From assembly GCA_902791085.1 (NCBI GenBank), contig CADAUN010000001.1:1-36360 (forward strand): DNA of 36,360 nt. The letters are read 5' to 3'. Source of the stretch: an uncultured Erysipelotrichaceae bacterium (GTDB lineage Bacteria; Bacillota_I; Bacilli_A; RFN20; CAG-826). The translations under genes and the position numbers were made by a program. Below are positions 24,768-33,387 of the stretch, one piece after another (position 1 is the stretch's first letter; every line of letters starts with the position of its first letter). The notes under the pieces are model-generated. The model made no database searches, was not told the origin of the DNA, and saw only the letters and a list, made by a program, of their open reading frames with translations.

Positions 24768-25383
24768 AGTATGCTTTGCTCCCATTCGCACTTTCGATTT
24801 TGTGAGCTTTTGGGATCCTCATCCTTTGTTGTGTGGAAAATGTCGCGCCGCCATGGCGCCATTTTGGCATCACGAAACAATAGGAAAATGGAAGGCGTTT
24901 TCTCTTTATGAATATCACGAAATGATCCAAACGATGCTTTATCAATTGAAAGGATGCGGGGATTATGAGATGGCTAAAACGTTTTTGCATGATTATGTGC
25001 CTTATTTACGTTGGCGTTTTCATTCGTTTGTTTTGGTTCCTGCACCGTCTTATCAAGCGCGGGAAGAAGCGCGTGGTTTTAACCAAGTCGAAGCCATATT
25101 TGAAGAACTAAGACTTCCTTTTTGCCATGCGATTATGAAGACAAGCGACGTAAAACAGGCGGATTTGCATTGGAAAGAACGGCAAGAGATTGGAAAATAT
25201 TTGATTTGGAATAAAACCGTCAATGTAGCAGGGAAGCGAGTCTTATTCGTGGATGACCTATTAACCACGGGGGCGACAGCAAAAGCCGCTTGCCATCTTT
25301 TAGAAAAACACCAAGCGAAGGAAATTCGTATCTTGGCGATGGCACGAACGCCAAAAAACAAAGAAAATGCAAAAATCCCCTAG
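24727..25383 (+). CDS. comFC: Competence protein ComFC (phosphoribosyltransferase fold)
   Basis: 218 residues. The N-terminus bears a zinc-ribbon-like four-cysteine site (Cys13, Cys16, Cys36, Cys39). The C-terminal domain is a type I phosphoribosyltransferase fold with the PRPP loop VLFVDDLLTTGATAKA (about 176-191). The conserved stretch VPAPSYQAREEARGFNQVE precedes it, as in ComFC/GntX proteins. It acts with ComFA in DNA uptake and its enzymatic role is not established. The ATG lies inside comFA (41-base overlap) with GAGGA eight bases upstream, so translation is coupled. comFB, found between these genes in Bacillus subtilis, is absent. Confidence 0.93.
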   Translation: MPSTRSVIATPFCKVCFAPIRTFDFVSFWDPHPLLCGKCRAAMAPFWHHETIGKWKAFSLYEYHEMIQTMLYQLKGCGDYEMAKTFLHDYVPYLRWRFHSFVLVPAPSYQAREEARGFNQVEAIFEELRLPFCHAIMKTSDVKQADLHWKERQEIGKYLIWNKTVNVAGKRVLFVDDLLTTGATAKAACHLLEKHQAKEIRILAMARTPKNKENAKIP

Positions 25384-25467
25384 AAAAAGCCATTCTTTTT
25401 ATGAGAATACGAAAAATCATAACGAAAAAGTTAGCGGCAATGGGTGTAAAATGCTTTTTGATGTCGT

Positions 25468-25496
25468 TTGATTACCATCTATGGTAATGGTAGAAT
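25468..25496 (+). promoter_or_regulatory. secA promoter with an 18-bp palindrome in its spacer
   Basis: TTGATT (25468-25473), a 17-bp spacer, then TAGAAT (25491-25496). A near-perfect palindrome, eight-base arms ATTACCAT and ATGGTAAT with two bases between (25471-25488), covers the spacer. This is the position of a repressor operator. AGGGAG precedes the GTG start. Confidence 0.6.
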
Positions 25497-25523
25497 GGCA
25501 AAGATTGAGATAGGGAGTTTATC

Positions 25524-28250
25524 GTGGCGAACATCATCGAAAAAATATTTCATCTCGAAAAACGAGAATTGAACAAGTACTATCGCGAATCCGAAGCCGT
25601 CATGCAATATGACGAAGAAATGAGCAAACTGACGGACGATCAGCTGCGGGCGAAGACCAAAGAATTTCAAGAGAAATTAAAAAACGGAGCCAGCGTAGAA
25701 TCCATCAAATACGAGGCATTTGCTGTAGCGCGAGAGGCTGCATGGCGTGTTTTGCATCAAAAGCCATTCCAAGTCCAGATTATCGGCTCTTTGGTTTTGA
25801 ATAACGGCGACATCGCCGAAATGAAAACCGGTGAAGGTAAAACTTTGACGGCGACGATGGCAGTTTATTTGAACGCTTTGACGGGGAAAGGCGTCCATGT
25901 TGTTACGGTGAACGAATATTTGGCTTCGCGTGACGCGGATTGGATGGGCCAAATCTACCGTTTCTTAGGATTAAGCGTTGGCGTAAACTTGGCTTCAAAA
26001 TCCGCTGCTGAAAAACGAGAAGCCTATGCTTGCGACATTACCTATACCACGAACTCCGAATTGGGATTTGATTATCTCCGTGACAATATGGCACCGAACC
26101 TCGATGGTCGGGTCTTGCGCGGTCTTCATTTCGCAATCGTAGATGAAGCCGACTCTATTTTGATTGATGAATCTCGTACTCCTTTGATTATTTCCGGCGG
26201 TTCTAGAACTGCCGCATCGCAATATCAAGTTGCTGATCGCTTTGTAAAGTCATTAAAGAAAGATGTGGATTTCACGATTGATGTGAAAGAAAAAACTTGT
26301 TCTTTAACGGATGAAGGGAACAACAAAGCTGAACGGATGTTTGGCATTCGTAACCTTTATGATCCCGAATATCAAGATTTGGTCCACCGGATTCATCAAG
26401 CGTTAAAAGCAAATTACATCATGGCTCGCGATGTCGAATACATGGTGGATAAAGATCACACAATCCAATTGATTGACCAATTCACTGGCCGTATTATGCC
26501 TGGCCGTGAATATAACGACGGCCTTCAACAAGCCATCCAAGCCAAAGAAGGCGTGGAAATTAAACAAGAGACTGTTGTCTTGGCCACCATTACTTATCAG
26601 AACTTCTTCCGTCTTTATGAGAAACTTTCGGGTATGACTGGTACCGCTAAAACGGAAGAAGAGGAATTCGAAACCATCTATAACATGAAGGTTATCGTGA
26701 TTCCGACAAACCGCCCAGTGGTTCGTATCGATGCGCCGGATTATGTCTTCGCAACGCATAACGAGAAATTGGCCGCTTTAGTGAAAGCGGTGAAAGAACG
26801 TCACGAGAAAGGACAACCGATTTTGATTGGTACAGTCTCCGTTGAATCGAACGAAGAGATTTCTGCTTTATTAACCAAAGCAGGCGTTCCTCACGAGGTT
26901 TTAAACGCGAAAAACCAAGCACGTGAAGCAGAAATTATCTCCCACGCTGGTGAAAAAGGCGCCGTAACTTTAGCCACTAATATGGCAGGCCGTGGCACCG
27001 ATATTAAGTTGGGCCCGGGTGTCCGTGAATTGGGCGGACTTTGTGTTTTCGGAACGGAACGACATGAATCCCGTCGTATTGATAACCAGCTTCGTGGCCG
27101 TTCTGGCCGTCAGGGCGATCCCGGCTTCTCCCGTTTCTTCATTTCCTTTGATGATGAATTGCTCCGTCGTTTTGCCCCAGAGAATTTGAGGCAGCAATTC
27201 CAAAAAGGCTCCGATGGCGAACCGATCGAATCGCGTATGCTCACCAACGCCATCACCAATGCGCAAAAGCAAATTGAAGGCAAAAACTTCGATATTCGTA
27301 AGAACTTGAAGGATTACGATGATGTTTTAGCCAAACAAAGAGACATCATTTATAAACGCCGTGATGCGATTTTGATGGCAGATGATATCGTTGATTTAGT
27401 TCGCGATTTCTTCCATCAGACTGGTCAATTCTTGGCCAAGCAATCCATCGATAAGAATTCCGGCCTTGAAATTGTGAATGGCGAGGCTTTAAAACGCATC
27501 GTCGAGCCACAATTCTTGCCAGCAGGTTCTATTGATGCGAACGCTTACGATGGCGCGCAAGTTGAAGAGGCCGGCGAAGATATCGGCGATATTCTTTATG
27601 CGCGGTATTTGGAAAAACGGAAAACCTGGCCAGCAGAAGAAGCGGATCGCATTGAACGTCAAATCGCCTTGCATGTTATTGACCGTAATTGGCAAGGTCA
27701 TATTGATACGATGTCACATCTCCGTGACGGCATTAGCTTACGGAGCTATGCGCAAACCAATCCGCTTCAGGATTACGTCAATGAAGGTTACGATTTGTTT
27801 GCTGAAATGAACACCAAGGCTGCTGTTGATACGGCATTAAATCTCTTGAATGTGCGCTTGGTCAAAAAGGCGCCAGAGCAACCTGCCGAAGCGCCTGTAG
27901 AGGCACCAAAAGCGGCTGTCGAGCAAAAAACAGAGACGCAATCGATTGCCAAACCGGCTCCGACACCGGCAGAACCCGCCGCTCCATCTGTTGCTGCAAA
28001 ACCTGCCGCTTCTGTAGCAGCTTCGCAACCGAATGTAACCCCTCTTCCTCATCCGTCTTACCATCCCGAACCGTTACAAGAACCAACGCCTGACATGGAT
28101 CCGGATGCGCGTCTTCGCTTAGCTGAGTCCAATCTCCGACGGGCAGACCGCGCTGTCATTGGTAACGAAGCTTATGCGCGCGTCATTCAGGAATACAATG
28201 ATGCCGTAGCGGCAAAAGAAGAAGCCGATAAGAACAAGAAAAGTGAATAA
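25524..28250 (+). CDS. secA: Preprotein translocase ATPase SecA
   Basis: Motor of the general secretion pathway that pushes unfolded proteins through SecYEG. 908 residues, starting at GTG 25524 with AGGGAG upstream. Walker A MKTGEGKT is at 100-107, the Walker B region contains VDEADSILIDE, and TLATNMAGRGTDIKLG and RGRSGRQGDPG mark the second nucleotide-binding fold. The preprotein cross-linking and helical scaffold domains are complete to about residue 778. The tail is odd: instead of the usual Cys-x-Cys zinc motif there are about 85 residues rich in Pro, Ala and Glu, and then a charged helical end (about 863-908). prfB follows at 12 bp, the normal order in Bacilli. hpf, usually upstream, is missing. 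Confidence 0.98.
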   Translation: MANIIEKIFHLEKRELNKYYRESEAVMQYDEEMSKLTDDQLRAKTKEFQEKLKNGASVESIKYEAFAVAREAAWRVLHQKPFQVQIIGSLVLNNGDIAEMKTGEGKTLTATMAVYLNALTGKGVHVVTVNEYLASRDADWMGQIYRFLGLSVGVNLASKSAAEKREAYACDITYTTNSELGFDYLRDNMAPNLDGRVLRGLHFAIVDEADSILIDESRTPLIISGGSRTAASQYQVADRFVKSLKKDVDFTIDVKEKTCSLTDEGNNKAERMFGIRNLYDPEYQDLVHRIHQALKANYIMARDVEYMVDKDHTIQLIDQFTGRIMPGREYNDGLQQAIQAKEGVEIKQETVVLATITYQNFFRLYEKLSGMTGTAKTEEEEFETIYNMKVIVIPTNRPVVRIDAPDYVFATHNEKLAALVKAVKERHEKGQPILIGTVSVESNEEISALLTKAGVPHEVLNAKNQAREAEIISHAGEKGAVTLATNMAGRGTDIKLGPGVRELGGLCVFGTERHESRRIDNQLRGRSGRQGDPGFSRFFISFDDELLRRFAPENLRQQFQKGSDGEPIESRMLTNAITNAQKQIEGKNFDIRKNLKDYDDVLAKQRDIIYKRRDAILMADDIVDLVRDFFHQTGQFLAKQSIDKNSGLEIVNGEALKRIVEPQFLPAGSIDANAYDGAQVEEAGEDIGDILYARYLEKRKTWPAEEADRIERQIALHVIDRNWQGHIDTMSHLRDGISLRSYAQTNPLQDYVNEGYDLFAEMNTKAAVDTALNLLNVRLVKKAPEQPAEAPVEAPKAAVEQKTETQSIAKPAPTPAEPAAPSVAAKPAASVAASQPNVTPLPHPSYHPEPLQEPTPDMDPDARLRLAESNLRRADRAVIGNEAYARVIQEYNDAVAAKEEADKNKKSE

Positions 28251-28262
28251 TAAAAGGAATAT

Positions 28263-29382
28263 ATGAAAGAGCTAGTCGAATTAAAACAAACAGCCCAAGA
28301 ATTGGGCAAGCTTGTCTCGCAGCTCGGTGACTCTCTTTGACCTCGCCAAGCTGAAACAAGAAATTGAAACTTTATCCGCCGAACAAAACGAAGAAGGCTT
28401 TTGGAGCGATCAACGCGCTGCGCAAGCCAAAGTGAGTCAACTAAATGACCTCCGTGCCAAAGTCAGCGGGTATGAATCTGTGCAAGAAGATTACGCTGCC
28501 ATTCAGGAATTGTTAGGCGATTCTTCTGCGAATGAGCCGGATATGAGAGGCCTCATTGAAGAAACAGAAAACACTTTAGCAGAAAAAGTGCACGAACTCA
28601 GAAACACGTTGCTATTTACCGGTGAATATGATGCTTTAAATGCAACCTTAGAAATTCATCCTGGCGCCGGCGGAACCGAAGCACAGGATTGGGCTGACAT
28701 GCTTTTCCGCATGTATGGACGTTGGGCAGAAAAACATGGGTTTAAATGGCAAGTTTATTCCTATGAACCCGGAGAAGAAGCCGGACTTAAAAGCGCGATG
28801 GTTAAAATTTCCGGCCATAACGTTTATGGATTATTAAAAGGTGAAAAAGGCGTCCATCGTCTTGTCCGTATTTCTCCTTTTGACGCAAACGCTCGTCGCC
28901 ACACTTCTTTTGCTTCGGTGAACGTTGTTCCTGAATTTGGCAAAGTGGCTGACGCCGTGATTGATCCAAAAGACCTCCGTGTCGATACCTTCCGTAGCGG
29001 TGGTGCTGGTGGACAAAACGTCAACAAAGTCTCTTCTGCCGTCCGTATTACTCATATTCCGACCGGAATTGTGGTGCAGTGCGAAATTGAACGTTCTCAA
29101 TTGTTTAACAAGCAAACTTGTATGGAAATGCTTGCAGATAAATTGATGCAACGCAAACTTGAAGAACGCGATGCCAAAATGAAATCCATCGTGGGCGAAC
29201 AAAAGAATATTGAATGGGGTTCACAAATCCGTTCTTATGTTTTTTGCCCTTACACCATGGTCAAAGACAATCGGACCGATTATTCTACCGCTGATGTTTA
29301 TGGCGTGATGGATGGTGATTTGGACGGGTTTATCTTTGCTTATTTAGAGCTTTTGGCCAAAACAGGCAAGGCTTCAGCCTAG
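28263..29382 (+). CDS. prfB: Peptide chain release factor 2 with programmed +1 frameshift
   Basis: RF2 ends translation at UGA and UAA. The first frame runs from ATG 28263 for 25 codons to an in-frame TGA at 28338-28340. A +1 shift at CTT TGA C (28335-28341) continues into the second frame to TAG 29380-29382, giving 372 residues, the normal RF2 length. A GGTGA upstream can act as the internal Shine-Dalgarno-like stimulator. The stop-recognition tripeptide SPF is in VRISPFDANARRH, and the peptidyl-hydrolysis motif GGQ is in SGGAGGQNVNK. AAAGGA precedes the ATG at good spacing. The frameshift autoregulates RF2: high RF2 stops at the TGA, low RF2 lets ribosomes shift. Confidence 0.97.
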
Positions 29383-29414
29383 CCTGTCTATCGCCTTTTA
29401 AGGCGATTTCGTTT
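29362..29414 (+). terminator. Two consecutive hairpins at the prfB 3' end
   Basis: The first (29362-29387) pairs ACAGGC with GCCTGT, plus an inner AGGC/GCCT separated by an A-A mismatch. It includes the prfB stop codon. The second (29390-29407) pairs ATCGCC with GGCGAT and is followed by TTCGTTT. The second looks like a modest terminator. Confidence 0.5.
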
Positions 29415-29450
29415 ACAATGAATGAAGGATGATGCTTGCATCGTCCTTTT
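29414..29450 (+). promoter_or_regulatory. yitT -10 box followed by a terminator-like hairpin just before the start
   Basis: TACAAT (29414-29419) is followed by an 11-bp stem with one G-U pair (29425-29435 with 29438-29448) running into TTTT CC. The likely ATG is at 29456 with no ribosome binding site. The layout matches that of tsaE. Confidence 0.5.
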
Positions 29451-29455
29451 CCATT

Positions 29456-30469
29456 ATGAAAGAGTCATTTCGTAAATTTAGTCATAGCAAACCCTATCAA
29501 ATAGGGGCTGATATTTTGCTGGTTTTGCTAGGTTGTGCGCTCTATGGTTTTGGAGACGCCGTCTTTTTAACGCCATGGTCTGTCATTTCTGGGGGCGTCG
29601 CTTCCGTTGGTATTTTATTGGATCATTTATTAGAGCCGATCATTCATTTTTCTATTGCGGATATTGTGGTTGCGGTGATGCAAGTAGGCCTATGGATTTT
29701 AGGTCTTATCATCATGGGTAAGAAATATTCTTTAAAAACGGCATTGGCGATGATTGCCTATCCCCTTTTCTATGCTTTATTCTTCCGACTCAAAATCGGT
29801 GAAGCCATGGGCTTTGCCGAAATTTATCCTAAAGATGGCGAATATGTCGCTTCAAATTTAGTGTTATGCGCCGTTTGTGGCGGCATTTTAGACGGGATTG
29901 GCGTGGCCTTGGCTTATTTAGGACATTCGTCAACGGGCGGCTTTAATGTCGTGTCTAGCATCTTAGCCAAATTCACTTCTTTAAAGGAAGATGTATCTAG
30001 TTTTCTTATCGACGCTACTTTGATTTTGCTGTCCGCTTTAATTCGAATGGGAGAAAATCACATTTGGATCAATTGCTTAGGCGGCATTTTATCCGCGTTG
30101 GTTTGCTCTATGGCCATCCAATTTATCTATATCAATGCCGATCGTTATTTAATCGTGGATGTCGTCTCAACGAAGTGCGATCAAATCGCCCAATATGTTT
30201 TCAATGACTTAGACCATACCGTTACTTATATTGATGCGGTCGGGGGATATACCGGCGAGAAACGAAAACTCATGCGTGTGATTATCAACAAGTCAGAAGA
30301 AGTGGATTTGACGCATGAAATTGCGAAAATTGACCCGGTTGCTTTTGTTTCTATCACCAAAGCAAAATCCATTAATGGCGAAGGGTTCGCTCCCTTTCCT
30401 ACGCGTCGACCGATAAGAAAAAAGAAAAAGGAACAGCCTTCTCATGAGGAGAACAACGATGAGAAATGA
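29456..30469 (+). CDS. YitT family membrane protein (DUF161/DUF2179)
   Basis: 337 residues from the ATG at 29456. Upstream ATGs at 29429 and 29432 lie inside a hairpin and are less likely. The N-terminal DUF161 part has five or six transmembrane segments, with the family pattern LTPWSVISGGVASVGILLDHLL and HSSTGGFNVVSSILAKFTSL. The C-terminal cytosolic DUF2179 domain (about 225-310) shows TVTYIDAVGGYTGEKRKLM and IDPVAFVSITKAKSINGEGF. It ends in a Lys/Arg/Glu-rich tail. The transported or sensed molecule is not known. The 3' end overlaps uvrB by eleven bases. It has no clear ribosome binding site. Confidence 0.88.
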   Translation: MKESFRKFSHSKPYQIGADILLVLLGCALYGFGDAVFLTPWSVISGGVASVGILLDHLLEPIIHFSIADIVVAVMQVGLWILGLIIMGKKYSLKTALAMIAYPLFYALFFRLKIGEAMGFAEIYPKDGEYVASNLVLCAVCGGILDGIGVALAYLGHSSTGGFNVVSSILAKFTSLKEDVSSFLIDATLILLSALIRMGENHIWINCLGGILSALVCSMAIQFIYINADRYLIVDVVSTKCDQIAQYVFNDLDHTVTYIDAVGGYTGEKRKLMRVIINKSEEVDLTHEIAKIDPVAFVSITKAKSINGEGFAPFPTRRPIRKKKKEQPSHEENNDEK

Positions 30470-32453
30470 TGCCTCACATCCGTTTCATTTGGTCGCGCCT
30501 TACGCTCCTACTGGCGATCAACCAGAAGCGATTCGGGAAGCGTTAGAAGGAGTGGCGGCAGGGAAGTCACTTCAAGTCATTAAAGGAGCGACAGGAACAG
30601 GAAAAACCTTTACGATGGCGAACATCGTTTCTGCCTTGAATCGTCCCACTTTGGTTTTGGTACACAACAAAACTCTAGCTTCTCAGCTATATGGCGAATT
30701 CAAATCGTTGTTCCCTGAAAACCGTGTGGAATATTTTGTTTCAAACTTTGATTTTTACCAACCAGAAGCCTATGTTCCCAAAACGGATACTTACATCGCA
30801 AAAGATGCGATGATGAATGAAGAGATTGAACAACTTCGTACCTCTGCCGTGAATTCGATTCTTGAACGCCGCGATACTATCTGCGTGGCTTCGGTAGCGG
30901 CCATTTATGGTTTGACGGATCCAGAAGAATATGCCGGCCTTGTCTTTGAAATTCGCCAAGGCGAAACATTGGATCGTCAGAAGTTTTTTTCTCGCCTTGT
31001 GGATTCCCAATACACACGGAACAACTTTGATTTGAATCCGGGAAACTTCCGCGCACATGGAGACGTGATTGATATTTGCCCGATGGCCGCCAGCGATTAT
31101 TATTTGCGGATTGAATGCTTTGGGGATGAGGTAGAACGCATTTCAGAAATCGATAAAACCACCGGGGAACTCCATCGTTCTTATGCAACCTATCCGATTT
31201 ATCCTGCTTATGACCATGCCTCAAGTCGCCAGCGAATTGAAAAAGCATGCGAACGTATTTCTCAAGAATTGGATGAACGGCTTGCGTTCTTCCGTCAGCA
31301 AGGAAAATTGTTGGAAGCGGAACGTTTAGAAATGCGAACCAGGCAAGATATGGAATCTTTGCTGGAGTTTGGCCGTTGCCCCGGAATTGAAAATTATTCC
31401 GCGCCAATTGATGGGCGACAACCTGGACAGCGCCCATTCTGCTTAATGGATTATTTTCCAAAAGATTATTTGCTACTTGTAGATGAATCCCATGTCACCT
31501 TCCCACAAATAAGAGGCATGTTTTTCGGCGATCAAAGTCGTAAAAAGACATTGGTTGAATATGGTTTCCGCCTTCCGAGCGCTATGGATAATCGCCCGCT
31601 AAATTTTTCCGAATTCGAATCGCTTATGCCGTCTAACGTGATTTGTACTTCCGCGACGCCAGGTCCCTATGAATTAGACCGCGCTAATCATCATGTGATT
31701 GAGCAAGTGATTCGTCCAACCGGGTTGTTAGATCCGGAAATCGAAGTTCGTAAACCATTGGGACAAATTGATGACATCCTTCACGAAATTCATGAACGGA
31801 TAGCCAAAAACGAGCGGGTTATGATTGTAACTTTGACCATCCAAATGGCCGAAGATCTTACCGCTTATTTAAAAGGAGAAGGCATTAAAGTAACCTATCT
31901 TCAAAATGAAACCAAGACATTGGAGCGAACGGAAATCATCTATCAATTGCGGAAAGGAAAATACGACGTTCTAGTTGGTATTAACTTGTTGCGCGAAGGC
32001 TTAGATATTCCTGAGGTTTCTTTGATTTGTGTGTTAGATGCCGATAAGGAAGGGTTTTTGCGTTCTACCACATCTTTGATTCAAATTGCTGGGCGTGCTG
32101 CCCGTAATGCGCATGGCAAAGTGATTTTCTATGCCGATCGCATTACGGATTCTATGAAAGAATGCATGGATGAAACGGCTCATCGTCGCGCCATCCAAAA
32201 TGCTTATAACGAAAAATATGGTATTGTGCCGACCACCATTATCAAAGAGTTAAGGCCACCATTATCCAATTCAGAAGACGAAGAAGCGGAGCTAGCAAAG
32301 ACAGTTTCTCATCATGCTTCACGCAACGAATTAACCAAACAAATTCAACGGATGGAAAAAGAAATGCGCGCTGCCGCGAAAGAATACGATTTTGAACGGG
32401 CAGCAGAAATCCGCGATGCCATTTTGGAAATCAGGGCATCGCTCGACAAATAG
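30459..32453 (+). CDS. uvrB: Excinuclease ABC subunit B
   Basis: Damage-verifying helicase-like subunit of nucleotide excision repair, working with UvrA and UvrC. 664 residues from the ATG at 30459, chosen because GAGGAG (30446-30451) lies seven bases upstream. An ATG at 30444 would precede that site. Walker A GATGTGKT is at about 43-50. The damage-probing beta-hairpin region (NFDFYQPEAYVP), LLLVDESHVT and the helicase motifs VLVGINLLREGLDIPEVSL and QIAGRAARN are present. The C-terminal UVR helix pair that binds UvrC is at about 615-655 (MEKEMRAAAKEYDFERAAEIRD). uvrA is not adjacent in this window. A promoter for the next gene lies in its last codons. Confidence 0.98.
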   Translation: MRNDASHPFHLVAPYAPTGDQPEAIREALEGVAAGKSLQVIKGATGTGKTFTMANIVSALNRPTLVLVHNKTLASQLYGEFKSLFPENRVEYFVSNFDFYQPEAYVPKTDTYIAKDAMMNEEIEQLRTSAVNSILERRDTICVASVAAIYGLTDPEEYAGLVFEIRQGETLDRQKFFSRLVDSQYTRNNFDLNPGNFRAHGDVIDICPMAASDYYLRIECFGDEVERISEIDKTTGELHRSYATYPIYPAYDHASSRQRIEKACERISQELDERLAFFRQQGKLLEAERLEMRTRQDMESLLEFGRCPGIENYSAPIDGRQPGQRPFCLMDYFPKDYLLLVDESHVTFPQIRGMFFGDQSRKKTLVEYGFRLPSAMDNRPLNFSEFESLMPSNVICTSATPGPYELDRANHHVIEQVIRPTGLLDPEIEVRKPLGQIDDILHEIHERIAKNERVMIVTLTIQMAEDLTAYLKGEGIKVTYLQNETKTLERTEIIYQLRKGKYDVLVGINLLREGLDIPEVSLICVLDADKEGFLRSTTSLIQIAGRAARNAHGKVIFYADRITDSMKECMDETAHRRAIQNAYNEKYGIVPTTIIKELRPPLSNSEDEEAELAKTVSHHASRNELTKQIQRMEKEMRAAAKEYDFERAAEIRDAILEIRASLDK

Positions 32454-32472
32454 ATGTCTTCCCGATTACAAT
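32443..32472 (+). promoter_or_regulatory. Promoter of the GT8 glycosyltransferase gene
   Basis: TCGACA (32443-32448), 18-bp spacer, TACAAT (32467-32472). It overlaps the end of uvrB. Confidence 0.55.
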
Positions 32473-32492
32473 AGGCATTGCTGGAAACGAGA

Positions 32493-33350
32493 ATGCAAGA
32501 AACAAGCGATACTTCTATCCCTCTTTTGGTTTGTGGAGACCGTCATTGCCTTGATGGTTTAATTATTTTGCTTATCAGCGCGAGCAAACAGACCAAACGT
32601 CCTCTTCGCGTGTTTTTGATGACGGGTTCCTTCCAAACCAAACGAAAACAATATCAAGCCTTTCGTCCCGATCAGATTGCGTTTGCTCAAAGTGTCTTAC
32701 AAGAACATAGCCCTTTATCTACCTTGACTTGCTTAGATGAGACCAAGGAATTGAACGATGGCTTTGCTTCTTCCTCGGTTTATAACAGTAAATTCTCTCC
32801 TTATGCTTTAATGCGTTTATTTACCGATTGTCATCCTGAAATGGGGGATCGAGTTCTGTATTTAGACTTGGATGTTGTGGTAACGGGGGATTTAGAGCAG
32901 ATTTATTCTTCCGATTTGCATGGCCGATCTTTAGGTATGGTGAAAGATGAAGTGGGTTCCCATTGGTTAGGCAAGAATTATTGCAACTCTGGCGTTTTAT
33001 TGATGGACACTGCTAAAATCCGGGAAAATCACGGATTCGAAAAAACGCGAGATCATTTGGCTCATCGTTTCTATTTCATGCCAGATCAAACCGCGATTAA
33101 CCGTGTATTTAAGGGAGATATCGCGTTGCTTTCCCCACGTTTTAATGATCAACATTATCTTCATCCTGATACCGTGGTTCGCCATTATTGCAAATGGTAT
33201 CGCTTGAAATCCGGTTGGCGCGATGTCACGGCCAAGCCATGGAATCAAGCGCGGTTTGAAAAGATTTATGGTCCTAAGACGCATCAAGAAGTACTAGAGG
33301 AATATCGCGCCAAGATGGCTATGTTCTTAAAAGAGAGCGGTTCAAAATAA
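32493..33350 (+). CDS. Glycosyltransferase family 8 protein
   Basis: 285 residues from the ATG at 32493. A TTG at 32478, six bases after the -10, is an alternative. GT8 enzymes are retaining transferases using UDP-glucose or UDP-galactose, often in cell-surface polysaccharide or lipopolysaccharide-like assembly. The metal-binding DxD is in RVLYLDLDVVVTGDL, preceded by the usual SKFSPYALMRLF. The NSGVLLMD segment (YCNSGVLLMDTAKIR), PDQTAINRVF and the late metal-ligand histidine in VRHYCKWYR are all in family order. The protein has no membrane segment. It stands between uvrB and secG with no glycan genes around, so its acceptor is unknown. Confidence 0.88.
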   Translation: MQETSDTSIPLLVCGDRHCLDGLIILLISASKQTKRPLRVFLMTGSFQTKRKQYQAFRPDQIAFAQSVLQEHSPLSTLTCLDETKELNDGFASSSVYNSKFSPYALMRLFTDCHPEMGDRVLYLDLDVVVTGDLEQIYSSDLHGRSLGMVKDEVGSHWLGKNYCNSGVLLMDTAKIRENHGFEKTRDHLAHRFYFMPDQTAINRVFKGDIALLSPRFNDQHYLHPDTVVRHYCKWYRLKSGWRDVTAKPWNQARFEKIYGPKTHQEVLEEYRAKMAMFLKESGSK

Positions 33351-33387
33351 TTTTTTCTTGTTTCTTTCGTTGCGGAAAAACCATTTC

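Noticed and set aside
27832..28086. Arginine-rich minus-strand open frames opposite the secA tail
   Set aside because: They are shadows of the Pro/Ala-rich codons of secA, with low-complexity translations and no ribosome binding site.
28312..29382. prfB starting independently at a TTG at 28312
   Set aside because: It gives a non-native N-terminus without a ribosome binding site. The ATG at 28263 with AAAGGA and a CTT TGA C shift site gives a full-length RF2.
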